Below, one piece after another: positions 1 to 5,854 of a DNA stretch of 6,397 nt. The stretch is taken from positions 1 through 6,397 of the forward strand of contig CAYOWC010000284.1 in NCBI GenBank assembly GCA_964407525.1. Direction: 5' to 3'. A program made the translations under genes and the position numbers. The DNA comes from DUZB01 sp964407525 (GTDB taxonomy: Bacteria > Desulfobacterota > DSM-4660 > Desulfatiglandales > Desulfatiglandaceae). A model generated the notes under the pieces. The model was not told the origin of the DNA. It saw only the letters and a list, made by a program, of their open reading frames with translations, and ran no database searches. The stretch's first letter is position 1, and the number at the start of each line of letters is the position of its first letter.

Positions 1-58
1 ACAGCAATTCTCATTATGAGCTCGGTTTTATCCCAAAAGACTGTGTGAGTGGCATTTT

Positions 59-82
59 GCCATCCCGCTTCAGCGGGACGGC
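59..82. repeat. Short perfect-stem hairpin (TCCCGCT/AGCGGGA)
   Basis: TCCCGCT (63-69) and AGCGGGA (72-78) are exact reverse complements separated by TC. After one mismatch the stem extends by GCC/GGC (59-61 with 80-82). No T-run follows, so it does not look like an intrinsic terminator on the + strand. It resembles a small REP-type palindrome, but only one copy is present in this window. Confidence 0.4.
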
Positions 83-196
83 TGGAACCCACCCAACCGA
101 CTGTGGACAAGAGCCCTCCCATAGAGAGGTTTTTTTAAAATTAGAATTGCTGCGTTCACCACTTTCTGAAAAGTGTGTTAGGAAATATTTTTGTGG

Positions 197-211
197 CAGG
201 GAAATTCCCTG
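197..211. promoter_or_regulatory. 15-bp palindrome, possible operator
   Basis: CAGGGAAATTCCCTG is a perfect 7-1-7 dyad around a central A. It sits about 120 bp upstream of the first gene's ATG. Dyads of this size and symmetry are typical of dimeric regulator sites, but no regulator gene lies in the window and there is no second copy, so the operator role is inference only. Confidence 0.25.
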
Positions 212-213
212 TG

Positions 214-241
214 AGGACTGCATCAGGGCAGTCTTGCTTTT
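214..241 (+). terminator. Weak intrinsic-terminator-like hairpin
   Basis: AGGACTGC (214-221) pairs with GCAGTCTT (228-235) through seven Watson-Crick pairs and one G-U, around a 6-nt ATCAGG loop. GC and then TTTT (238-241) follow. The stem is short and the T-run poor, so termination would be weak. If real, it would end transcription entering from the left before the 334-2960 unit. Confidence 0.25.
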
Positions 242-333
242 CCATATGAAAACTGATAACCTACATCCGAACTAAACGATATTCACCTGAACATTTGTTT
301 CTACAAAAAGGGCCAGGTAACAAGGGGAGACGC

Positions 334-786
334 ATGAACAACAGGGCCGGTTTGATTCTGGAATTAACCCATCTCCTGAAGAGCCAGAGATTGTGCGTTT
401 TGTCCACACACAATACCGGTCAGCCCTATGCCAGCCTCGTCTCTTTTGCCGCCACGCCGGATTTGATGCAACTCCTGTTTGCCACCACCCGATCCACCAG
501 GAAGTTCGCCAATCTGACATCGGACTTTCGGGCGGCCATGCTCGTGGACAACCGCTCCAATGAGGAGGGGGACATTCATTCGGCCATGGCCGTTACGGCC
601 ACCGGCGTTGTGGGGGAAGTTTCAGGAACCGAAAGAGACGAGGCCTTGACCCTCTATCTTGAAAAACACCCCTACCTGAAAGATTTCGTTCATTCTCCCA
701 GTTGTGCTTTTCTCAAGCTGAGCGTAAGAACCTATTTCCTGGTGAGACGATTTCAGAACGTTGTTGAAATCCATATGCCGCTATGA
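334..786 (+). CDS. PNPOx-like FMN split-barrel protein (copy 1)
   Basis: This 150-aa protein belongs to the pyridoxamine 5'-phosphate oxidase-like split-barrel superfamily, small cytoplasmic dimers that usually bind FMN, F420 or heme. The family pattern is clear. An N-terminal helix leads into RLCVLSTHNTGQPYASLVSF (residues 19-38), the first strands of the barrel. Then come TRSTRKFANL (52-61), the phosphate-binding type of segment, and AAMLVDNRSN (67-76). VTATGVVGEV (87-96) follows, and later the HPYLKDFV helix (112-119). ATG 334 is preferred because GGGGAG (324-329) sits 4 nt upstream; an in-frame TTG at 295 would add 13 unlikely residues. It is too short and too divergent to call true PdxH. 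Its stop overlaps the next gene's start by 4 bp, so the two products are probably made together. Substrate unknown; it could bind flavin without being an oxidase. Confidence 0.9.
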   Translation: MNNRAGLILELTHLLKSQRLCVLSTHNTGQPYASLVSFAATPDLMQLLFATTRSTRKFANLTSDFRAAMLVDNRSNEEGDIHSAMAVTATGVVGEVSGTERDEALTLYLEKHPYLKDFVHSPSCAFLKLSVRTYFLVRRFQNVVEIHMPL

Positions 787-2960
787 CCCTGATCCTGCCC
801 ATAGAACAAATAGAGGAAAAAGACCGGCCGAAGGTCGGAGGAAAGGCGTTTGCACTGGCATCCCTATGGAAAGCCGGATTCAATGTGCCCGCGGCCATTT
901 GTGTCACCTCTGATGCCTATGATCGTTATGTGTCATCCACCGGTATTCGGGAACGAATTCTGATGGAAATTCATCGAAAAGCATTCGAAGACATGCGATG
1001 GGAAGAAATGTGGGACGCGTCCCTTCGCATTCGAAACATGTTCCTGACCACGCCCATGCCTGGGCCTTTGAAGGATGCGCTCGGAGACAATATCGCCAAA
1101 TGTTTTGGTGAAAAGCCCTCGGCCGTTCGGTCGTCGTCGCCCGGGGAAGACTCAAAAAAAGCGTCTTTTGCCGGTCTTCACGACTCCTATGTGAACGTGC
1201 GCACCCGGGATGCCATATTGGAACATGTTATAAAGGTGTGGGCATCCCTCTGGTCCGATGCGGCCCTGCTCTACCGCAGGGAACTGGGGCTTGATCCCGA
1301 AAAGAGCACCATGGCCGTAGTGATACAGGAAATGGTCCTTGGGGATCGCTCCGGCGTCGCGTTTTGCCGAAGTCCCGTGGACCCCTCGCAGGCGGTGATT
1401 GAGTCTGTGTATGGCTTGAATCAGGGCCTGGTGGACGGCACGGTGGAGCCTGACCGTTGGTTGCTGGAAAGGGCTTCGGGGAAAATCCTTTCTCACACGC
1501 AGCCCAAAAGGGACCTTTGGGTTGTCCCCGCAAAAGAAGGCGCCACCCTCGAAAATCTGCCTTCACCCATGGCGATGCATGCTCCCTTAAAGGAGGGGGA
1601 AGTCTACGCTGTTTACCGGTTGGCCATGGATGCGGAAAAATATTTTGAAAGCCCCCAGGATGTGGAATGGACCTTTTTTAAAGAGATCCTCTATCTGCTT
1701 CAATCACGGCCCATTACCACGGAAAAAGGGGATGAACCAGGGGATGATCGGTCCTGGTATCTGAGCCTGACCCGGAGTTTTGACAATCTCAAGGCACTTC
1801 GGCGAAAAATCGAAGAGAAGCTGATCCCGGCCATGATCGATGAGGCATCCCTTTTGGAAGCTGAAAATCTGGATGACTTTTCCCTCCATGAACTGATCAG
1901 CGAAATGGAACGGCGAAGTCGCGTCCACCAGAAATGGGTGGAAATTTATTGGCGCGATTTCATTCCTTTCGCACACGGCGCCCGGCTATTCGGACAGATC
2001 TATAACGATGCCGTACACCCTTCCGACCCCCACGAGTTCATGAGCCTTCTGGCGGCAACGGAAATGGAAAGCCTTAAGCGAAACCGTCTCCTTGAGGAAC
2101 TGGCTCAGGATGTTCGAGAAAAATCCGAACTCCGGAAATTGCTGGAGACGGGTGATTTTGAGAATGTGGATCCGCCTTTTCTAACACGGCTGGACCGTTT
2201 TGTCTCAAATTACGGGCAGCTCATCTGTCCTGATCCATCTTTAAACGCGTGCCGGATTCATATGTGCGGTATTCTGCTGCGGATGGCCGCAGCAAAGACC
2301 ACCGCCAGGGCCCAGAGAGATATTGCCGGCCTCACGGATTCATTTCTTTTCCGTTTCGAAGGGAAGAAAAGAGAAGACGCCGCGGAAATGCTCGATTTGG
2401 CCAGGGCCAGTTATCGGTTGCGGGACGATGACAATATTTACCTGGGCAGGATCGAATCGGCTTTGGACCAGGCGGTTGCCCTGGCCGAGATGCGTTTGTC
2501 CGCCGACTCGGCCGCGGCGAAAGACCAAGGATCCTATGAAGGCCGGATTGCGGTTGTGAAGAAGAAAGTCTACGTTCCCCATTCCACCGTAAATGAGACA
2601 ACGACGGATGATCATTTTGATTTCAGGCAAAGGCAATTGACAGGGCAGCCGGCCGGTCCGGGACTCGTGGAAGGCCCGGCCCGGATCGTATCCAACGTAT
2701 TGGACCTGGCTGAATTTCAGGCCGGGGAGATCCTGGTGTGCGATGCTGTTGACCCATCCATGACGTTTGTGGTTCCTCTTTCGGGTGGCATTGTGGAACG
2801 TCGTGGCGGCATGCTGATTCACGGCGCCATCATTGCACGGGAGTACGGTCTCCCATGTGTCACAGGGGTTCCTGATGCCACGACCCTCATTCAAACCGGC
2901 AACCGGATCACGGTGGACGGCTATCTGGGAATCGTGATTATCGGAACGGATACAACCTAA
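783..2960 (+). CDS. PEP synthase-like protein without TIM barrel (ATP-grasp plus phospho-His domain)
   Basis: This 725-aa protein has the first two modules of PEP synthase/pyruvate phosphate dikinase. The N-terminal ATP-grasp domain (about 10-315) shows VGGKAFALASL with K21, AVRSSSPGEDSKKASFAG (114-131) with R116, SGVAF (190-194), YGLNQGLVDGTVEPDRW (210-226), and DVEW plus LLQSRP (D293, E295, Q307, R309). These match the ATP/Mg residues of PPDK, including the 12-residue E-to-Q spacing. A helical central region (about 325-575) carries YRLRDDDNIYLGRIE (544-558). The C-terminal swivel domain (about 620-720) has GGMLIHGAIIAREYGLPCVTG (675-695) with the phosphorylatable H680; the usual TSH is LIH. 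The ~350-residue PEP/pyruvate-binding TIM barrel is absent, so it is probably not a genuine PEP synthase. The order ATP domain, helical middle, His domain recalls rifampin phosphotransferase, which moves a phosphate from ATP through His to a small molecule. Substrate here unknown. ATG 783 overlaps the previous stop (ATGA) and lacks a strong Shine-Dalgarno, suggesting translational coupling. Confidence 0.9.
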   Translation: MTLILPIEQIEEKDRPKVGGKAFALASLWKAGFNVPAAICVTSDAYDRYVSSTGIRERILMEIHRKAFEDMRWEEMWDASLRIRNMFLTTPMPGPLKDALGDNIAKCFGEKPSAVRSSSPGEDSKKASFAGLHDSYVNVRTRDAILEHVIKVWASLWSDAALLYRRELGLDPEKSTMAVVIQEMVLGDRSGVAFCRSPVDPSQAVIESVYGLNQGLVDGTVEPDRWLLERASGKILSHTQPKRDLWVVPAKEGATLENLPSPMAMHAPLKEGEVYAVYRLAMDAEKYFESPQDVEWTFFKEILYLLQSRPITTEKGDEPGDDRSWYLSLTRSFDNLKALRRKIEEKLIPAMIDEASLLEAENLDDFSLHELISEMERRSRVHQKWVEIYWRDFIPFAHGARLFGQIYNDAVHPSDPHEFMSLLAATEMESLKRNRLLEELAQDVREKSELRKLLETGDFENVDPPFLTRLDRFVSNYGQLICPDPSLNACRIHMCGILLRMAAAKTTARAQRDIAGLTDSFLFRFEGKKREDAAEMLDLARASYRLRDDDNIYLGRIESALDQAVALAEMRLSADSAAAKDQGSYEGRIAVVKKKVYVPHSTVNETTTDDHFDFRQRQLTGQPAGPGLVEGPARIVSNVLDLAEFQAGEILVCDAVDPSMTFVVPLSGGIVERRGGMLIHGAIIAREYGLPCVTGVPDATTLIQTGNRITVDGYLGIVIIGTDTT

Positions 2961-3027
2961 AAACGGCTATTAGCTTTTGGCTATTAGCCATTAGCTTAAA
3001 GATCTCAAGTATTTTCACAATTTTTAC

Positions 3028-3175
3028 CTAATATTGATGACTTCGTAAAAAGTCAAAATCCATCCGTTTTCGTCATTCCCGCGAAGGCGGGAATCCAGGA
3101 GTATCAGGTGCTTATGGACCCCCGCCTTCGCGGGGGTGACGGTTTGGGGACTTTTTACGAGACCGTCAATATTAG
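3028..3175. mobile_element. MITE-like element with 27-bp terminal inverted repeats
   Basis: The left end (3028-3054) starts CTAATATTGA and ends CGTAAAAAGTC. The right end (3149-3175) is its reverse complement at 23 of 27 positions. The element is about 148 bp, encodes nothing and contains a second GC-rich inverted repeat. This is the build of a non-autonomous miniature element or a dispersed palindromic repeat. No unambiguous target-site duplication can be read because the ends themselves are palindromic around AATATT. No transposase is present in the window, so mobility is inferred from structure alone. Confidence 0.6.
3071..3141. repeat. Inner GC-rich inverted repeat (CCCGCGAAGGCGGG)
   Basis: The left copy (3071-3097) begins CGTCATTCCCGCGAAGGC and the right copy (3115-3141) is its reverse complement at 23 of 27 positions, with an 17-nt spacer. 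Each copy is also partly self-complementary (CCCGC with GCGGG around GAAG), so the DNA or RNA could form either two small hairpins or one long one. The CATTCCCGCGAAGGCGGGAATCC motif is a well-known dispersed repeat of many proteobacterial-type genomes. TTTTT at 3152-3156 lies too far from the stem for a textbook terminator. Confidence 0.65.
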
Positions 3176-3336
3176 AGCACCCACTTTTCGGTGCTAACCT
3201 ATTTCACCGTAAATGGTTGAAATTGTATTGCTAATAGCTAACGGCTAAAAGCTAATGATATTTCTCAAGTACAACGCTATAGATCTTTTTTGAATGTGCC
3301 TATGGCGAGCATGACATTATATCATAAGGAAAAACA

Positions 3337-3792
3337 ATGGATGAAAAAATTCGCGAGAAGATCAGGACTTTGATAAAAGGGCAGGGAACCTGCGTATTGG
3401 CCACCGCCTCAAAGAATCGGCCCTACTGTTCTTTGATGGCCTATGCCACCAATGATTCCTGTGATGAGATTTATCTTATGACACTGAATGAAGGTCGCAA
3501 GTATCAAAATCTCTGCGAAAACCCAACTGTCAGCCTTCTGATTGACACGCGGGGAAATTCGCTGAATGTAGATCATGCGGAAGGAAAGGCCCTTACGGTT
3601 TCGGGACGATTCGATAGCATTCAAAAAACATCGGAACGAGATCGAATTCGAAAAACCCTATCCGATGAACATCCGGGGCTCAAAAGTTTTTTTGAAAACC
3701 CGAAAGGGGAGCCCTTCAAGATCATCGTTGAATCCTATTTGCTTCTGGAAGGTCCCACGACATCCCACTATGAGGATATTTCGGGGTCTTAA
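3337..3792 (+). CDS. PNPOx-like FMN split-barrel protein (copy 2)
   Basis: A 151-aa protein of the same split-barrel superfamily as the product of 334-786 and evidently its distant paralog. It shares CVLATASKNRPYCSLMAYAT (residues 19-38), GRKYQNLCENPTVSLLIDTR (53-72), the LTVSGRF strand (86-92) and the EHPGLKSFF helix (111-119), in the same order and with similar spacing. The RKYQNL and LLID segments are where family members contact flavin phosphate. ATG 3337 is supported by AAGGA (3326-3330) with a 6-nt spacer. It is the first gene after the repeat-filled spacer and probably heads the run that includes the SDR gene 48 bp downstream. Its substrate is unknown, and a flavin reductase, a flavin sensor or a storage role are all possible. 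Confidence 0.88.
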   Translation: MDEKIREKIRTLIKGQGTCVLATASKNRPYCSLMAYATNDSCDEIYLMTLNEGRKYQNLCENPTVSLLIDTRGNSLNVDHAEGKALTVSGRFDSIQKTSERDRIRKTLSDEHPGLKSFFENPKGEPFKIIVESYLLLEGPTTSHYEDISGS

Positions 3793-3824
3793 ATGGGAAT
3801 CGCCCTAAAGAACATGAAGGGAAA

Positions 3825-3832
3825 AGAGGAGG
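3825..3832 (+). promoter_or_regulatory. Strong Shine-Dalgarno that fixes the SDR start
   Basis: AGAGGAGG ends 8 nt before ATG 3841. In-frame ATGs at 3793 and 3814 have no comparable site and would add a lysine-rich, non-conserved leader ahead of the Rossmann strand, so 3841 is the likely start. Confidence 0.75.
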
Positions 3833-3840
3833 TATTGAGA

Positions 3841-5376
3841 ATGCGAAATGACCCGGTTCTGGTAAGCGGCGGCACAGGGTATGTGGGGGGACGGCTTGTT
3901 CCCCTGTTACTGGATTCAGGGTATCGCGTTCGTGTTCTGGGTCGTTCCCTTTCCAAACTTGCATCGCGGCCGTGGGCAGGACATAAGAATGTCGAGCTGG
4001 TCAAAGGCGATTTCATGGATTATGCATCCCTTGAAAAAGCTGCCAAAGGGTGTTGGGCGGCCTTCTATCTGGTCCATTCCATGAACCCCCGGCACAAAGA
4101 TTTTGCCCAGGCTGACCGCGATGCTGCCGGGAACATGGCCAAAGCGGCTTCCGCCGCAAGTCTGGAGCGGATTATCTATCTGGGCGGACTCGGGGTTGAA
4201 GGCAAGACCTTGAGCAAACATCTGCGTTCCCGCACGGAAGTGGCCCGAATCCTCCAGTCCGGCGATGTCCCCACCACATTCCTGCGCGCGGCCATGATCC
4301 TCGGGTCGGGAAGCGCCTCTTTTGAAATGATGCGATATCTTACTGAACGATTGCCGGTCATGATCACGCCCCGCTGGGTTCAGAATCAGGTGCAACCCAT
4401 CGCTATCCGCAATGTCCTGGGTTACCTGAAAGGCTGTCTTGAGCATGATGAGACCTTGGGCGGTACCTTTGATATCGGCGGTCCGGATATCATGACGTAT
4501 AAGCAACTCATGCAAACCTACGCGGAAGTGGCCGGTTTGAAAAAGCGGTGGATCATTGGCGTGCCCGTCCTCACTCCCCGGCTTAGTTCTTACTGGGTTC
4601 ATCTGGTGACCCCCGTGCCTTCCCATATCGCCAAACCCCTGGCGGAAGGACTCCGAAACCCCGTTATCTGCCAGGAAAACCGCATCCGTTCCATCATCCC
4701 CCAAGACCTGCAGGACTGCCGGGAAACCTTTCGGCTGGCCCTGGGGAAGGTGAAGGAAAAATGTGTTGAAACCTGTTGGGCCGATGCCGGGCCCATCGAC
4801 TATCCCGAATGGGCCCAATGTGGCGATGTCCCGTATGCGGGAGGTACTGTCCTGGAGTCGGGTTACCGAATTTCCCTGGACGCCGAGCCCCACGCAGTAT
4901 GGCAAAGCATTGTTCGTATCGGCGGAAAAAGAGGCTGGTATTCTTCCCAGTTTTTGTGGGCCTTACGGGGGCTCATAGATCGGGTGTCGGGTGGAATGGG
5001 TCTCAGGCGTGGACGTCTCGATCCGGTGCACCTTCGCCCGGGTGATCCGGTGGATTTTTTTCGTGTTCTTGAGGTGCGGGAAGCCGAACTGCTTTCTCTG
5101 CTTTCGGAAATGAAACTCCCCGGAGAGGCCACTCTGGAATATCGGCTTTACGATTTACCGGAAGGGGGCACCGAACTCCAGCAACTCTCTCGTTTCTTGC
5201 CCAAAGGGCTTTCGGGGCTTTGTTACTGGTATATCCTCTATCCCTTCCATCAGTTCGTTTTTAAAGGAATGTTAAAGGGTATTGCTCGATCTGTGGGAAA
5301 ACCCATCCTTGATGCGCCCGACCGTTTCGCCCCGAGACTCCCCCACGTTTGCCGCATCGATCCAACGACAAGGTGA
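3841..5376 (+). CDS. Atypical NAD(P)-binding SDR with C-terminal DUF2867 (YbjT-like)
   Basis: This 511-aa protein has two parts. Residues 1 to about 300 form an atypical short-chain dehydrogenase Rossmann domain. It has VLVSGGTGYVGG (6-17), the glycine-rich dinucleotide loop, then VRVLGRS (30-36), whose arginines favour NADP, and VELVKGDFMD (51-60). IIYLGGLGVEG (111-121) and LSKHLRSRTEVARIL (124-138) stand where classical enzymes have YxxxK, which is missing. Residues about 335-490 match DUF2867: GWYSSQFLWALRGLIDR (365-381), GMGLRRGR (385-392), LRPGDPVDFFRV (398-409), SEMKLPGEATLEY (422-434) and GLCYWYILYPFH (459-470). The same two-domain build is found in E. coli YbjT, of unknown function. 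The C-terminal aromatic segment (460-480) may contact a membrane or a hydrophobic ligand. It lies 48 bp after a split-barrel flavin gene and 62 bp before another, which suggests a redox partnership. Catalysis is uncertain without YxxxK. Confidence 0.9.
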   Translation: MRNDPVLVSGGTGYVGGRLVPLLLDSGYRVRVLGRSLSKLASRPWAGHKNVELVKGDFMDYASLEKAAKGCWAAFYLVHSMNPRHKDFAQADRDAAGNMAKAASAASLERIIYLGGLGVEGKTLSKHLRSRTEVARILQSGDVPTTFLRAAMILGSGSASFEMMRYLTERLPVMITPRWVQNQVQPIAIRNVLGYLKGCLEHDETLGGTFDIGGPDIMTYKQLMQTYAEVAGLKKRWIIGVPVLTPRLSSYWVHLVTPVPSHIAKPLAEGLRNPVICQENRIRSIIPQDLQDCRETFRLALGKVKEKCVETCWADAGPIDYPEWAQCGDVPYAGGTVLESGYRISLDAEPHAVWQSIVRIGGKRGWYSSQFLWALRGLIDRVSGGMGLRRGRLDPVHLRPGDPVDFFRVLEVREAELLSLLSEMKLPGEATLEYRLYDLPEGGTELQQLSRFLPKGLSGLCYWYILYPFHQFVFKGMLKGIARSVGKPILDAPDRFAPRLPHVCRIDPTTR

Positions 5377-5438
5377 AAACCAAAAAATGATCAAAACTCA
5401 GAATTCATATCGATTTTTCTATTAGACAGGAGAAAAAA

Positions 5439-5828
5439 ATGGAAGCCTTAAAAAACTATTTTGAAAACACGAAAGGGACGAGTGTTATGGCCACAGCAGA
5501 CAAGGAGGGGAAAGTCGGCGCAGCCATATATTCAAGGCCCCACTTCCTGGAAGATGGTTCCATCTGCTTCATCATGCGCGACCGTCTTACCCACCATAAT
5601 CTCCAATCAAATCCCCATGCGGCCTACCTATTTGTGGAAGAGGGACCCGGATACAAGGGGAAACGCCTTCAACTCATGAAAATTGGCGAAGAAGAGAACG
5701 GCGATCTCATTAAAACCCTCAGCCGCAGGGAATACAAGGATGAGGGTTCTGCCTCGAGATTTCTGGTAACCTTTAAGATAATCAAGATTCTGCCTCTTGT
5801 CGGGGCAGGGGTAGAGCAGGAATCCTGA
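5439..5828 (+). CDS. PNPOx-like split-barrel protein (copy 3)
   Basis: A 129-aa protein of the pyridoxamine 5'-phosphate oxidase-like superfamily, from a different subgroup than the other two copies. It has TSVMATADKEGKVGAAIYSR (residues 14-33), ICFIMRDRLTHHNL (42-55), SNPHAAYLFVEEGPGYKGKR (57-76) and LQLMKIGEEE (77-86). A variable C-terminus with SRFLVTFKI (106-114) follows. RLTHHNL replaces the RKYQNL-type segment of copy 2, so cofactor contacts may differ. ATG 5439 follows AGGAG (5428-5432) with a 6-nt spacer. The photolyase reading frame begins only 26 bp after its stop, so the two are probably cotranscribed. The substrate is unknown; binding of FMN is expected from the fold but cannot be shown here. 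Confidence 0.87.
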   Translation: MEALKNYFENTKGTSVMATADKEGKVGAAIYSRPHFLEDGSICFIMRDRLTHHNLQSNPHAAYLFVEEGPGYKGKRLQLMKIGEEENGDLIKTLSRREYKDEGSASRFLVTFKIIKILPLVGAGVEQES

Positions 5829-5842
5829 TTGCCGGAAGTTGT

Positions 5843-5849
5843 GGGGGAG
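5843..5849 (+). promoter_or_regulatory. Shine-Dalgarno supporting a TTG start
   Basis: GGGGGAG ends 5 nt before TTG 5855, the only well-placed start in the photolyase frame ahead of the conserved N-terminus. The next in-frame alternative, GTG 5912, has no such site and would remove conserved residues. Confidence 0.55.
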
Positions 5850-5854
5850 ATATC

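Larger units (their letters stand above)
1..294. other. Leader region with no convincing gene
   Basis: This stretch before the first gene is AT-richer than the coding regions. The third + frame is open from position 3 to a TAA ending at 275, about 90 codons, so it could be the tail of a gene entering from the left. Its translation is cysteine-rich near the end (Cys spaced as CGREIPCEDC) but matches no family I know, and the opposite strand has a similarly long open run (14-223). Chance openness is therefore quite possible. What can be seen is a set of small dyads, at 59-82, 160-175, 197-211 and 214-235, some listed separately. I found no promoter with two good hexamers. Confidence 0.5.
2969..3256. 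repeat. Outer TTAGC-rich inverted arms
   Basis: The left arm (2969-2995) begins ATTAGCTTTT. The right arm (3230-3256) is its reverse complement at 23 of 27 positions. Both are built from short TTAGC/GCTAA units, and the left arm itself contains several copies in a row. TTAGC-rich repeats of this kind occur between genes in some Desulfobacterota genomes, as I recall. The arms enclose the MITE-like element, as if that element had inserted into an older repeat. Confidence 0.6.
2961..3336. other. Gene-free spacer filled with nested inverted repeats
   Basis: This 376-bp gap separates the two gene runs and has no supportable ORF. Three inverted-repeat pairs are nested around a centre near 3106-3113: TTAGC-rich outer arms, GTAAAAAGTC-type terminal repeats and a GC-rich inner pair, each listed separately. 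The stretch from 3257 to 3336 is AT-rich and presumably holds the promoter and leader of the next gene, but I could not assign convincing -35 and -10 boxes. Confidence 0.8.

Noticed and set aside
295..333. TTG 295 as the start of the first gene
   Set aside because: It adds 13 basic residues absent from the family pattern and lacks a Shine-Dalgarno, whereas ATG 334 has GGGGAG 4 nt upstream.
2340..2894. Reverse-strand frame of 184 codons opposite the phospho-His domain
   Set aside because: It overlaps the best-conserved part of the PEP synthase-like gene and has no recognisable domain or ribosome binding site.
3278..3322. Possible -10 boxes before the gene at 3337 (TATAGA 3278-3283; CATTAT 3315-3320)
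   Set aside because: Neither has a good -35 at standard spacing, and the second would start transcription at or after the Shine-Dalgarno.
2961..3336. CRISPR array reading of the repeated TTAGC units and palindromes
   Set aside because: There are no regularly spaced direct repeats with unique spacers; the structure is a set of nested inverted pairs.
3916..4905. Long reverse-strand open frame of 329 codons opposite the SDR gene
   Set aside because: It lies wholly within a strongly conserved + strand gene, its translation shows no family motif and is rich in Gly, His and Asp, and such antisense openness is common in GC-rich codon usage.
5372..5438. Terminator after the SDR gene (GGTGAAAACC hairpin)
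   Set aside because: The stem is only 3 bp with a GAAA loop and no adjoining T-run, too small to support termination.
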